Below are positions 17,596 to 26,553 of a stretch of 64,000 nt of DNA, piece by piece (the first letter of the stretch is position 1; each line of letters opens with the position of its first letter). A program made the position numbers and the translations under genes. The stretch is from Sediminibacillus halophilus (GTDB taxonomy: Bacteria > Bacillota > Bacilli > Bacillales > Amphibacillaceae): NCBI RefSeq assembly GCF_900103695.1, contig NZ_FNHF01000002.1:372001-436000 (forward strand). The letters are read 5' to 3'. Below the pieces are notes generated by a model. That model searched no databases. It saw only the letters and a program-made list of their open reading frames with translations, and had not been told where the DNA came from.

Positions 17596-19212
17596 ATGAA
17601 AGCGCTGTTAAATAGGAGTTGGCAGGGACTCTGGTTACATCATCGACAGCTGCGCAGCCTACTGCAATTTTTCGCTGATGGGAACGGAAACCGTTCTTCC
17701 AACGGCAAACCTCCTAAATCCAAAAGGTTCAATAATCGGCAAAGAATCGGCATGTGTATCGGACCACTGCTTTTCCTTGCTATCTTATTATTTTTTCATC
17801 CATCAGGGCTAGACCCATCTGGTGTCTCTGTTTTGGCAAGTACTGTATGGATTGCCGTCTGGTGGATCACCGAGGCCATCCCGATTCCGGCCACTTCTCT
17901 TCTTCCCATAGTTTTATTTCCGCTGACAGGCGGGCTGGATATCGATACAACCACTTCTTCTTACGGATCCGATACCATTTTTTTATTTATGGGTGGTTTT
18001 ATCATAGCTCTGGCTATGGAAAAATGGAATCTGCACAAACGGATCGCTTTATCCATCATACTAGCTATCGGCACTAGCACAGAAAAAATCATACTTGGTT
18101 TCATGATTGCAACAGGATTCTTATCAATGTGGATTTCCAACACCGCCACAGCGATGATGATGGTTCCAATTGGACTTGCAATCATTTACCAGGTTGCCGA
18201 TTCCTTAAATGCAGAGAAACCGGGCACCGTCAATCCGGATAATTTTATGTTTGGAAAAGCACTCATGCTCGGCATAGCTTATTCTGCGTCAATTGGCGGA
18301 TTAGGAACAATTATCGGAACACCTCCGAACACCATTATGGTCGGCTTTATCAAGGAAACGTATGGTATCGATATTTCCTTCGCCCTATGGATGGCCTTCG
18401 GAGTTCCTTTGGTCATTGTTCTGATGACATTGGCCTGGTATTATTTAATCAAAATTGCTTACCCGCCTGTCATCAAGCAGCTACCCGGAGGAAAAGAAGT
18501 AATTCAAAAAGAAAAACAATCCCTTGGTACAATGCAGCAAGAAGAACGGATTGTTTCTATCGTGTTCGCCTTGGCAGCAGTTGCCTGGATTACTCGGTCG
18601 TTCCTGCTCAATGATCTTATTCCTGGAATAAACGACGCGGTAATCGCCATTTCTGCAGCCATCATTCTGTTCACGATTCCGGCGAATAAAAAGCACGGCG
18701 GCTATATCATGGATTGGGAAACAGCCAAACGACTGCCTTGGGGCATCCTGCTGTTATTCGGTGGGGGACTTGCTATTGCAGCTGGATTTACCGAATCCGG
18801 CCTCGCCCGTTGGATGGGCGAACAATTAACCGTGTTAGGAAATGTTCATTTGTTTGTTATCGTCCTGCTGACGGTCGCGATGGTTATTTTCTTGACCGAA
18901 ATCACTTCCAATACAGCAACAGGGACGATGATGATGCCGATCATGGCTTCCCTGGCGATGGCTATCGATGTCCATCCATACACACTGATGGCCGCTGCTG
19001 CGATTGCCGCATCCTGTGCGTTCATGCTGCCGGTCGCCACACCGCCTAACGCAGTCGTATTCGGATCCGGTTATCTAAAAATACCCGACATGGCTAAAGC
19101 CGGAATTTTCCTTAATATAGCTGCTATCGCCGTCATTACGCTTGCTGTCTTTTATTTACTTCGCGTCGTCTGGGGAATCGACATCCAATCGTTTCCTCCT
19201 GCAATGAAATGA
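17596..19212 (+). CDS. DASS-family anion:Na+ symporter (SdcS/CitT-like)
   Basis: A 538-residue membrane protein of the divalent anion:sodium symporter family, which imports C4-dicarboxylates, citrate or sulfate with Na+. After a basic cytoplasmic N-terminus of about 50 residues there are 11-12 hydrophobic segments and the two repeated SNT motifs that bind Na+ and carboxylate (WISNTATAMMMVPI and ITSNTATGTMMMPI), plus the paired PPN loops (GTPPNTI and ATPPNAVVFGSG). I start at ATG 17596 because AAAGGA lies 8 bases before it; ATG 17587 would overlap the ribosome site. It stands alone on the plus strand with a hairpin after it. Confidence 0.93.
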   Translation: MKALLNRSWQGLWLHHRQLRSLLQFFADGNGNRSSNGKPPKSKRFNNRQRIGMCIGPLLFLAILLFFHPSGLDPSGVSVLASTVWIAVWWITEAIPIPATSLLPIVLFPLTGGLDIDTTTSSYGSDTIFLFMGGFIIALAMEKWNLHKRIALSIILAIGTSTEKIILGFMIATGFLSMWISNTATAMMMVPIGLAIIYQVADSLNAEKPGTVNPDNFMFGKALMLGIAYSASIGGLGTIIGTPPNTIMVGFIKETYGIDISFALWMAFGVPLVIVLMTLAWYYLIKIAYPPVIKQLPGGKEVIQKEKQSLGTMQQEERIVSIVFALAAVAWITRSFLLNDLIPGINDAVIAISAAIILFTIPANKKHGGYIMDWETAKRLPWGILLLFGGGLAIAAGFTESGLARWMGEQLTVLGNVHLFVIVLLTVAMVIFLTEITSNTATGTMMMPIMASLAMAIDVHPYTLMAAAAIAASCAFMLPVATPPNAVVFGSGYLKIPDMAKAGIFLNIAAIAVITLAVFYLLRVVWGIDIQSFPPAMK

Positions 19213-19256
19213 GAAACCAAAACAAGAGACGAAACTCAGTAAAAATGGTCAAAGCA

Positions 19257-19288
19257 AAACCGAACGATGGTTCGAAATCGTTCGGTTT
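19257..19288 (+). terminator. Hairpin with CCGAACGAT core after the symporter gene
   Basis: AAACCGAACGAT (19257-19268) is perfectly complementary to ATCGTTCGGTTT (19277-19288), loop of 8. It is the first of four hairpins in this window sharing the CCGAACGA core (others near 21501, 43354 and 50086), all at gene ends. The T tract is short. Confidence 0.7.
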
Positions 19289-19611
19289 ATCCGTTTTGAT
19301 TTCCACGATCGCCGCACATTAACTTGGAAAATAACACCTTCTGATTTTCTTTATAGATGGTGCAGAGACTTCACCCCGGCAAGAAAAGATTAGTGCTTTC
19401 TGAGGAAGATGAAGACGTTCGTGGAAAGCCAGTAGCTTTGCATAGCTACTAGGGGATACTTACTAAATGACAGACTAAAAAGAAAACCTGTTTAAATCTT
19501 CACAGTTTCTTCTTTTGCATTATCCGCCAATACATCAAGTACTTTTCCTTCTTATTCTGCTAACGCTCGTTTTAAAATTTGTTGTTTTGTTTGGTCTCTG
19601 GCATGAATTGC
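19289..19611. other. Intergenic stretch without a recognisable gene
   Basis: Between the symporter and the convergent aldo/keto-reductase-like gene. It contains a small hairpin AGTAGCT/AGCTACT (19431-19450) and an AT-rich imperfect palindrome near 19478-19518 that might end the minus-strand gene. No open frame with a ribosome site was found. Confidence 0.5.
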
Positions 19612-20493
19612 TTAGGATTTATAGACTGCTGTCACACGTTGGAGAAGCCATTCATCCACTTCTTCCTCCAATGCCCTCATGTATTGTTGGAATTCAGCCA
19701 GTCCAGTAGCATTCAAAAGGACGGTGTTAACCGCTTTGTTTTGGAAGAGAAAGTGCAAGGCGAGACGATGCAGCTGTTCCTGATCCCCTCCCACCATATC
19801 CAACAGCTCTTGAAACTTAACATCCTTAGCAGGACTGCTATGACCGGCATCAAGCTGTCCATTTGCCAGACCATTCCGAATGAATACACCGATTCCTTTT
19901 TCATTGGCCAGTTTGATACTGTTTTCATTGGCCTGGTTGATTAGGTTGTACTCTAGCTGGATGGCATCAAACGTGTTTGTTAGAATAAATTCCTCACTAG
20001 GAAGGTTATCGAGACAAGCACCCAAAAACGATACTTTTCCTTCATCCTGAACAGCTTTCATCGCCTGCAGGACCTCTCCCTTTTTGGTTAGATGGCTGGG
20101 AACAGCTGCATAATCAAAGAACAAGATATCAATTGTGTCAGCAGGAAATTGACCAAGAAGTGTATCGATGGAACGTTTAACCGCCTGAAAGGAAACAATG
20201 TCCTCTTCTCTTAATGATAGCGAAGATAAATTACAGGTTAAACAAACGATAAGTTCCTCCCTGCGATCAGGCAAAAGTGAACGAAATCGTTCGATGGAAT
20301 CAACGCTTGTAGCTTCAATGACGTTCATTCCTTTATCAAGCATGGATTCCAGTATGCTGTATTCCTTCTGCCTTGCGAACTCGCCTGCTTTTGGTTCCAC
20401 TCCTTGTTTAGCCTGCGGGATAAACCGGACACCAAAAAAAGTGGGACTTGCATCCATTTTAGTTATAAACCGTCGTTGCAATGCTTTTTCCAT
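19612..20493 (-). CDS. Aldo/keto-reductase-like protein with degenerate active site
   Basis: A 293-residue protein that follows the AKR (beta/alpha)8 pattern (FFGVRFIPQAKQGVEP, LDKGMNVIEA, IDILFFDY, GKVSFLGAC, FDAIQLEYNLINQ, ANEKGIGVFIRNGLANG). The four catalytic positions seem lost: Asp is Glu60, the following Tyr loop is missing, Lys is Cys87 in LIVCLTCN, and His is Asp127 in LFFDY. It may be a binding or regulatory pseudoenzyme rather than a reductase. I start at ATG 20493 (MEKALQ) with GGAAGGAAGG upstream; a TTG nine codons earlier overlaps that ribosome site. It stands alone between the symporter and an SDR gene. Confidence 0.75.
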   Translation of the reverse strand: MEKALQRRFITKMDASPTFFGVRFIPQAKQGVEPKAGEFARQKEYSILESMLDKGMNVIEATSVDSIERFRSLLPDRREELIVCLTCNLSSLSLREEDIVSFQAVKRSIDTLLGQFPADTIDILFFDYAAVPSHLTKKGEVLQAMKAVQDEGKVSFLGACLDNLPSEEFILTNTFDAIQLEYNLINQANENSIKLANEKGIGVFIRNGLANGQLDAGHSSPAKDVKFQELLDMVGGDQEQLHRLALHFLFQNKAVNTVLLNATGLAEFQQYMRALEEEVDEWLLQRVTAVYKS

Positions 20494-20596
20494 CAGGTAC
20501 AGAACCTTCCTTCCGAGCAAAAACCTATTATACGCTTCATTTATGTCCTATTTTCCCCAACCTATTACTTCCCTACACTTTGATAATTGCCAACAT

Positions 20597-21388
20597 TCAC
20601 AGTGCCTTTACCAATCCACCATCAACGAGCAGGGATTGGCCGGTAATATACGTATTGGCCCCGGACGCCAAAAACACCACTGCTTTTGCAAATTCATCCG
20701 GTTCTCCCAAGCGGCTCAAATGTATTTCCTTGTCCGCCTCTTCTTTCACTTGTTCCAGAGAAACACCCTTGCTTTCTGCTGTTTTTTTATTCAATTCCAC
20801 GATCCTGCCTGTCTCGATCCTCCCCGGACCAACAGTATTAATCAAAATATTGTCGGGCGCAAGCTCTTGGGACAGGCTTTTGGCGAGTCCAACTATTCCA
20901 GGACGCATCGTGTTGGAAAGAATCAGATTGTCCAAGCTTGCCTTGATCGAGGAAGAAGCAATATTGACAATCCTTCCGCTTTGTTGTTTTTTCATGAAGG
21001 GGACCACTTCCCGGATAGTTCGGATAAAACTTAAAAGATTAAGTTCAAACGCTTGCTGCCAGTCTTCATCAGAAAAATCGAGAAATTTTCCAGATGGAGG
21101 ACCTCCGGCATTGTTCACGAGAATATCGATGGTGCCTGTCTGTGCTGCAGCCTGCTCGACCATGTTCTGGATGTCTGTGGGATTGGTCATGTCACAGATA
21201 ACATATGCAACCTTGTCATTGTTTGTTTGTTCTTTGATTTCCTCAACGGTTGCTTGCAATTCCTTCTCATTCCGACTGGAAATCAGGACATTTGCCCCTT
21301 CATAGGCAAATTGAAGTGCTGTCGCTTTACCAAGCCCTTTACTGGATGCCGTTACCACAGCTGTTTTACCTGTTAACTGAAGATCCAC
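20597..21388 (-). CDS. Short-chain dehydrogenase/reductase family protein, atypical active site
   Basis: A 263-residue SDR with an intact cofactor-binding motif TASSKGLG (residues 13-20) and NNAG at 92-95, similar in length to FabG. The catalytic Ser is present (ASSS, 144-147), but 13 residues later, where YxxxK is expected, the sequence reads SNTMR: Ser158 and Arg162 replace Tyr and Lys. The alignment is anchored by the following GIVGLAKSLSQEL. A subgroup of Bacillus SDRs may share this change, so I do not call it broken. The product is annotated as an oxidoreductase by fold only. Monocistronic by spacing. Confidence 0.85.
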   Translation of the reverse strand: MDLQLTGKTAVVTASSKGLGKATALQFAYEGANVLISSRNEKELQATVEEIKEQTNNDKVAYVICDMTNPTDIQNMVEQAAAQTGTIDILVNNAGGPPSGKFLDFSDEDWQQAFELNLLSFIRTIREVVPFMKKQQSGRIVNIASSSIKASLDNLILSNTMRPGIVGLAKSLSQELAPDNILINTVGPGRIETGRIVELNKKTAESKGVSLEQVKEEADKEIHLSRLGEPDEFAKAVVFLASGANTYITGQSLLVDGGLVKAL

Positions 21389-21723
21389 GCTATCCTCTCC
21401 TCTACACTGGTTTGTTTGTTAGCTTATACCTTTCCCTTTCATTCAGCAATCAAAGTGTTTACTCACGTAAGAGATTGGGACAAACATCGTGGTAAAAATA
21501 AAAACCGAACGAATCGTCCGGTTTTTGGTTTGGTGCCATGCTTTTGTCGCAGCCTACTTCATTAACTGTGACATAGCTTAAATATGTGTTCCTAACCTCC
21601 CACATCAATTGAGTTGAAGCGCTAGGCTGCAGAAATACCATCCGCCATTAGCGAACGATTGGATATAATGTAAGGAAACCAACGCATGTGTTATGTCGCC
21701 TGTCTCAATCTTTACTAAACAAC
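21389..21723. other. Intergenic region with CCGAACGA-family hairpin (terminator of the importer/GGT/CHR operon)
   Basis: A 335-base gap. AAAACCGAAC (21501-21510) pairs with GTCCGGTTTT side (21516-21525) with one mismatch, flanked on both sides by A or T runs, so it can terminate in either direction; on the minus strand it follows the last CHR gene. The downstream text TTGGTTTGGTGCCATGCTTTTGT is shared with the copies at 43390 and 50138. No gene found in the rest. Confidence 0.65.
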
Positions 21724-22254
21724 TTATCCTAAGAAAACGGCTCCATATGCCAAAGCCCCCATGATGACAAAGGCAGGGTGTACTTTCCATTTTTCCAGCA
21801 ATAAAAAACTTGCCGCTATAAGAAATATCGTTTGCCAGATACCGGCATCCTGATAGGACGTATGAAAAAAGCTGAAAGCCATGATACCGAGCAGGACTGC
21901 TATTGTTGGACGAATCAATGCGGTCATTTTTTTGACACGGGGCGAATCTTTAAATTTATTCAAAATGCTAAGCAACACAATCATTAAAAGGAGAGAAGGC
22001 GCAACCGTGGCAAAGACCCCGACCATAGAGCCGAGTATGCCGCCCTGCTGGTAACCGATATAGCCAGCCATTTTGGTCGCAATCGGGCCGGGAAGGGCAT
22101 TTGCCATCGCAAGCATCTCACTAAAGTCGCTGACAGACATCCAATGATAGCGGTCGACCACCTCGTTCTCTACCAGTGGAATCGAAGCTGGACCACCTCC
22201 ATAGCCGACGATTCCCGGTATAAAAAATGCCAAGAATATTTTCCAGTAAATCAT
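21724..22254 (-). CDS. CHR-family (chromate transporter-like) half-size membrane protein, second subunit
   Basis: A 176-residue membrane protein equal to one half of the classic ChrA transporter. It has the conserved pieces FGxGGGPASIPL-like GYGGGPASIPLVENEVV and NALPGPIATKMAGYIGY, and four to five hydrophobic segments. Short CHR proteins work as heterodimers, and the partner lies directly upstream with no gap (22255). In B. subtilis the YwrA/YwrB pair is similar and lies near YwrD, as here. The family name implies chromate efflux, but the native substrate of this operon may be another oxyanion or organic anion. Confidence 0.88.
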   Translation of the reverse strand: MIYWKIFLAFFIPGIVGYGGGPASIPLVENEVVDRYHWMSVSDFSEMLAMANALPGPIATKMAGYIGYQQGGILGSMVGVFATVAPSLLLMIVLLSILNKFKDSPRVKKMTALIRPTIAVLLGIMAFSFFHTSYQDAGIWQTIFLIAASFLLLEKWKVHPAFVIMGALAYGAVFLG

Positions 22255-22842
22255 TTACGACTGTCCTTTCTCGTATATAGCCAAGTCGGGATTTTGCTCC
22301 TTTTGTTCTTGCTTTATTGGACCGAACAAGGCATAAAGCAACAAACCTGCAATCAACAATCCCGGATGCAGTCCTGCCCATTCCATTAAAAGCAAGGAGG
22401 AAACCGCAAGTGCCACCGTCATGATCCATCCTAGTCCGCCTTTTGCTTTTTTCAAAAAGTCATAAGTGAGTACTGCGAGCATCACACCGACCACTGGGAC
22501 TACGGCAGAAGTCATTCCCTGCACCCAGGGACGATTGCTCATCGATGCCAAGAAAGTGAGTAAAACAATCATAAAGACAATTGTCGGGAGAATGGTTGCC
22601 AATACAGCATTGATCATGCCAATCAGCCCGGAAACCCGATAACCGATGTAACCGGCCATTTTGGTTGCAATCGGACCTGGAAGAGAATTTCCTAGCGCAA
22701 GTACGCTGGCAAACTCTTCTTGATCCATCCATTTGTATTTATCGACTACTTCCTTTTGCACGAGTGGAATCGATGCAGGACCTCCGCCATATCCAAATAT
22801 CCCTACCCGGAAAAAAGCTAAAAATAGATGCCATTGTGTCAT
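22255..22842 (-). CDS. CHR-family (chromate transporter-like) half-size membrane protein, first subunit
   Basis: A 195-residue protein homologous to the one encoded next to it (both contain GYGGGPASIPLV and LPGPIATKMAGYIGY near residues 18 and 52), with about five hydrophobic segments and a charged tail. The two genes probably arose by duplication and form an antiparallel heterodimer. It begins 33 bases after the gamma-glutamyltransferase gene on the same strand, consistent with one transcript. Regulation would follow that operon. Confidence 0.88.
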   Translation of the reverse strand: MTQWHLFLAFFRVGIFGYGGGPASIPLVQKEVVDKYKWMDQEEFASVLALGNSLPGPIATKMAGYIGYRVSGLIGMINAVLATILPTIVFMIVLLTFLASMSNRPWVQGMTSAVVPVVGVMLAVLTYDFLKKAKGGLGWIMTVALAVSSLLLMEWAGLHPGLLIAGLLLYALFGPIKQEQKEQNPDLAIYEKGQS

Positions 22843-22875
22843 TTGCTGTCCCTCCGAATTCTGCCATCCTGTTGA

Positions 22876-24489
22876 TTAAAATGCTGCGATGGAACCATCC
22901 GTCCGTGATTCGGTTCCACCATATAGCGTGCCCGTCTCAGGGTCCCGCCAAATCGCCTGTCCACGGCCGAATGCTCCTTTTTCCAACTCCACTTGGATTT
23001 GGTGGCCCTTCCTGACCAATCCCTCGGCAATATGAGTTGGGAAATGCGGTTCGACAATGATCTTCTTCCCTTCGATCCATTGCCAGCGAGGTGCATCCAA
23101 AGCAGCCTGAGGGTTCAAGTGGAAGTCGACCGTGTTCATGATCACCTGCAGATGTCCTTGCGGCTGCATATAACCGCCCATGACTCCAAAAGGTCCGACT
23201 GCCCGACCATCTTTGGTTAAAAAACCAGGAATGATGGTATGATAGGTTCTTTTTCCTCCTGCAAGAGCATTTTCGTGAGCTGGGTCCAGCGAGAAATCAT
23301 GCCCCCTGTTTTGGAGTGCAATCCCCGTTCCCGGAACTACCAATCCCGAACCAAAGCCCATGTAATTGCTTTGAATGAAGGAAACCATATTTCCTTCCTG
23401 GTCCGCCGTCGCCAAATAAACTGTGCCGCCTTTGGGCGGATTTCCCGGTTCAGGTGTCAATGCTGCCTCGCCAATCAATGCTCGCCGTTGTTCCGCATAT
23501 GCTTCCGATAGTAGGTCTTCCACCTGATGAGTCATGTGCTCTTTTTCTGTGATAAATTGTTTACCGTCTGTAAAAGCAAGTTTCATCGCTTCCAGTTGTT
23601 TATGATATGTATCGACCGTTTCCTTTTCATCAAAAGTATAGCCTGTTAACGTGTTCAAAGCCATCAATGCGATCAATCCCTGTCCGTTAGGGGGTATTTC
23701 CCAAACGTCATAGCCACGATATGGAACGGAAATGGGGTGGACCCATTCCGGCTTGTATCCTTCCAGATCTGATTTTGCAAGAAAGCCTTGTCCGGATTGA
23801 GAAAAAGCCGCGATTTTATCTGCCAGCTCCCCCCGATAAAACGATTCTGCATTGGTCTTCGCAATAGACCTTAGCGTGTCCGCATGTCCCGGCGATTTCC
23901 ATACTTCTCCAATCTCTGGCGGTCTTCCAGAAGGGGCGAATGTTTCAAACCAATGCTTGAATTCTTCATCTGTAAGTACTTGTTTGAACTTATTGTATGC
24001 AGACCTCCAAAACTTCCCTAAAACCGGGGAAATAGGATAACCGTCTGCCGCGTAATCAATTGCAGGTTGAAGCACCTCTGTCAATGGCAGCCTACCAAAC
24101 CGCTCTGAAAGTGCCGCCCAAGCCGCCGGAACCCCTGGTACTGTCACAGGAAGCCAGCCAAATTTCGGCATGCTGTCATATCCTCTTTCTTTCACCTTAT
24201 CAATTGAAATTTTTTCGGGTGCAGGTCCGCTGCTGTTCAATCCATGCAGTTTACCTTTTGTCCAGACTAGGGCAAATGCGTCACCTCCGATGCCGTTTGA
24301 AGTAGGCTCAACCACTGTCAATGCTGCTGCGGTGGCAATTGCGGCATCGATGGCATTTCCTCCTTTTTTCAGCATTTCCAAACCTGCTTGCGACGCAAGT
24401 GGCTGGGATGTGGCAACCATTCCCCGATTTGCTACAGCTGTCATCCGTTGAGACGGATAAGGATAATTCAAATAGTCAAATGCTTGCAT
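22876..24489 (-). CDS. Gamma-glutamyltransferase family protein, YwrD type
   Basis: An N-terminal nucleophile hydrolase of 537 residues that would self-cleave before Thr356 (GGTVYLATAD) into large and small subunits. Conserved parts include GGNAIDAAIATAAAL (about residues 43-57), EPTSNGIGGDAFALVW, the NRGHDFSL region and GVMGGYMQPQGH. It lacks a signal peptide, so it is cytoplasmic, unlike secreted GGT that degrades glutathione or poly-glutamate. The nucleophile context TVY instead of TTH is that of YwrD-like enzymes. Encoded 114 bases after an importer ATPase gene, it may hydrolyse imported gamma-glutamyl compounds. Substrate is inference. Confidence 0.9.
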   Translation of the reverse strand: MQAFDYLNYPYPSQRMTAVANRGMVATSQPLASQAGLEMLKKGGNAIDAAIATAAALTVVEPTSNGIGGDAFALVWTKGKLHGLNSSGPAPEKISIDKVKERGYDSMPKFGWLPVTVPGVPAAWAALSERFGRLPLTEVLQPAIDYAADGYPISPVLGKFWRSAYNKFKQVLTDEEFKHWFETFAPSGRPPEIGEVWKSPGHADTLRSIAKTNAESFYRGELADKIAAFSQSGQGFLAKSDLEGYKPEWVHPISVPYRGYDVWEIPPNGQGLIALMALNTLTGYTFDEKETVDTYHKQLEAMKLAFTDGKQFITEKEHMTHQVEDLLSEAYAEQRRALIGEAALTPEPGNPPKGGTVYLATADQEGNMVSFIQSNYMGFGSGLVVPGTGIALQNRGHDFSLDPAHENALAGGKRTYHTIIPGFLTKDGRAVGPFGVMGGYMQPQGHLQVIMNTVDFHLNPQAALDAPRWQWIEGKKIIVEPHFPTHIAEGLVRKGHQIQVELEKGAFGRGQAIWRDPETGTLYGGTESRTDGSIAAF

Positions 24490-24603
24490 CGGAAAACTCC
24501 TTCCTCATACATAGAAAATTGGCATACCGCCTGGCGGTTCAGGCAGCAGCCAGTTATTAGATATTCCTTAAATATAATTATAATCGAGTCTAGCTCGACC
24601 CAG

Positions 24604-25575
24604 TTACACTTCATGACAAGCGACAAAATGCCCCTGCTCTATCTCACGCCATTCCGGTCGTTCCTTAGCACATTGTTCAGTTGCCAAAGGACATCGTGTA
24701 TGGAACGGGCAGCCTTGCGGATAGTCCGCTGGATTGGGCAGGTCACCTTGCAGCCTAATCCGTTCCCTTTTCTTTCCGGGTATAGGCCGCGGAATCGCGG
24801 ATAATAAAGCCCGTGTATAGGGATGGAGCGGATTGCTGTATAGTTGATCAGAACTAGCCAATTCTGCTGTTGCACCAAGATACATGACCAACACCCGATC
24901 ACAAACATGTCGAACAACACCTAAATCGTGGGATATAAATAAGTAGGTCAGCTGATGCGATTGCTGCAATCTTTTCAACAATTTAATTATTTGTGCTTGA
25001 ACCGAAACATCCAAAGCCGATACGGCTTCGTCGCAAACAATAAGGGATGGATTGAGCGCTATCGCTCTGGCAATTCCAATCCGTTGTCGTTGTCCACCAC
25101 TAAATTCATGCGGATATCGCTCATAATATTCTTCTTTCAAGCCCACCTCCACAAGTAATTCCCTAACACGCTGCTGACGTTCCTGTTTAGGCAAGTCCGT
25201 ATGGATGATAAAGGCTTCTTCCAGGGTATCTCCTACACGCTGCCTCGGGTTTAGAGAGGCATAAGGATCCTGAAAGATCATTTGCATTTCTTTTTTAAAC
25301 TTTTTCAACTGACGGTAAGGAAAGCCGCCTACTTCTTGGCCTCGAAATGTTATTGTCCCTGCCGTCAGTGGTTCAAGTCCTAAAACCGTTCGACCAAATG
25401 TGGATTTTCCACAACCAGATTCACCTACAACTCCGAGTGTTTCCCCCTCATAGACATCAATGCTTACATTTTCGACGGCCTGCACATTTCCTGTTGTTCG
25501 TTTTAATATTCCACTTTTAATGGGAAAGTACTTTTTTAGATTTTTCACTTCAAGAAGAGGTTGCTGCTTTGTCAT
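24604..25575 (-). CDS. Peptide-type ABC transporter ATP-binding protein (DppF/OppF family)
   Basis: A 323-residue ATPase: Walker [10 protein letters not shown], the Q-loop before QMIFQDPYASLNPRQ, signature FSGGQRQRIGIARAI, Walker B LIVCDEAVSALD, and the C-terminal OppF region with CPFHTRCPLA. It partners the DppD-type ATPase, whose gene end it overlaps by 26 bases. I prefer ATG 25575 because AGGAGG lies 9 bases before it; ATG 25581 would be only 3 bases away. After its stop comes a 114-base gap with a palindrome ACCGCC-T-GGCGGT (24526-24538) before the GGT gene. Confidence 0.95.
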   Translation of the reverse strand: MTKQQPLLEVKNLKKYFPIKSGILKRTTGNVQAVENVSIDVYEGETLGVVGESGCGKSTFGRTVLGLEPLTAGTITFRGQEVGGFPYRQLKKFKKEMQMIFQDPYASLNPRQRVGDTLEEAFIIHTDLPKQERQQRVRELLVEVGLKEEYYERYPHEFSGGQRQRIGIARAIALNPSLIVCDEAVSALDVSVQAQIIKLLKRLQQSHQLTYLFISHDLGVVRHVCDRVLVMYLGATAELASSDQLYSNPLHPYTRALLSAIPRPIPGKKRERIRLQGDLPNPADYPQGCPFHTRCPLATEQCAKERPEWREIEQGHFVACHEV

Positions 25576-26545
25576 GAACATTCACCTCCTGAAGCCAGCA
25601 CTTGGACTGATGTGTTTCCATCACATCAAAAATAGGCGGGTCCTCTCTTTTACAACGATCCGTTGCCAATGGACAACGGGGATGAAAACGACAGCCCTCG
25701 ATTGTTTCATTCAAGTTGGGCAACGAACCAGGAATAGATTCCAGTGTGTGATGTTCATCATCTACATTAGGAACAGAAGCAAGTAACCCCTTCGTATAAG
25801 GATGTTGTGGGTTGTTAAAGATCTCTTTCACTTCTCCTATTTCCACTACTTCTCCAGCATACATTACCATTACACGGTCAGCGATTTCTGCTACAACCCC
25901 CATATCATGGGTGACAAAAACGACACCCATATCCATCTTTCTTTTGAGATCAGCTATCAAATCAAGAATTTGTGCTTGAATCGTTACATCCAATGCAGTG
26001 GTCGGTTCATCGGCAATTAACAGGGAAGGATTACAGGCAAGGGCAATAGCAATCATCACTCGTTGTCGCATTCCCCCGCTCAGTTCATGAGGGAATTGCT
26101 TCAGTCTCTTTTTCGGGTCTGGAATGCCGACTTGTTCCAACAAATCTACTGCTTTGTCTGTCGCCTGCCTTTTGGTCATATGCTGATGAAGTACAAGCGG
26201 TTCCCGCAGCTGATAGCCAACCGTAAACACAGGATTTAATGCGGTCATTGGTTCCTGAAAAATCATCGACATCTTATTTCCGCGGAGCTGTCTTAACTCT
26301 TCCTCCTTTTTTTTCGTTAGCACTTCACCCTCAAAAGTGATTGAACCCTCAGCAATTTCTCCATTAGAAGGAAGCAGGCCCATAATCGATAAAGAAGTGA
26401 TACTCTTTCCACACCCTGATTCTCCGACAATACACAGAGTCTCCCCTTTTTCGACGGAAAAGGATATCCCACGGACTGCCGAAAGTTTTCCTTCAGCAGT
26501 CCTGAACTGGGTAACCAGATTATCGACTTGCAATAATTTGTCCAT
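25550..26545 (-). CDS. Peptide-type ABC transporter ATP-binding protein (DppD/OppD family)
   Basis: A 331-residue nucleotide-binding subunit with Walker [10 protein letters not shown], signature [15 protein letters not shown], Walker [13 protein letters not shown] and the C-terminal Cys-rich peptide-transporter segment ([15 protein letters not shown]), which in some relatives binds an Fe-S cluster. It begins 8 bases after the binding-protein gene and overlaps the DppF-type gene, so the ABC genes form one compact unit in the order dppB-dppC-dppA-dppD-dppF. Confidence 0.95.
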   Translation of the reverse strand: MDKLLQVDNLVTQFRTAEGKLSAVRGISFSVEKGETLCIVGESGCGKSITSLSIMGLLPSNGEIAEGSITFEGEVLTKKKEEELRQLRGNKMSMIFQEPMTALNPVFTVGYQLREPLVLHQHMTKRQATDKAVDLLEQVGIPDPKKRLKQFPHELSGGMRQRVMIAIALACNPSLLIADEPTTALDVTIQAQILDLIADLKRKMDMGVVFVTHDMGVVAEIADRVMVMYAGEVVEIGEVKEIFNNPQHPYTKGLLASVPNVDDEHHTLESIPGSLPNLNETIEGCRFHPRCPLATDRCKREDPPIFDVMETHQSKCWLQEVNVHDKAATSS

Positions 26546-26553
26546 CTTCCACC

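Noticed and set aside
20481-21305. Long open frame on the plus strand opposite the SDR gene
   Set aside because: It is antisense to a clear SDR gene with intact cofactor motif, has no ribosome site and its protein has no recognisable fold.
21724-22842. Chromate resistance determinant
   Set aside because: Family similarity alone does not show chromate efflux; gene context (peptide importer, GGT, Lrp regulator) points elsewhere.
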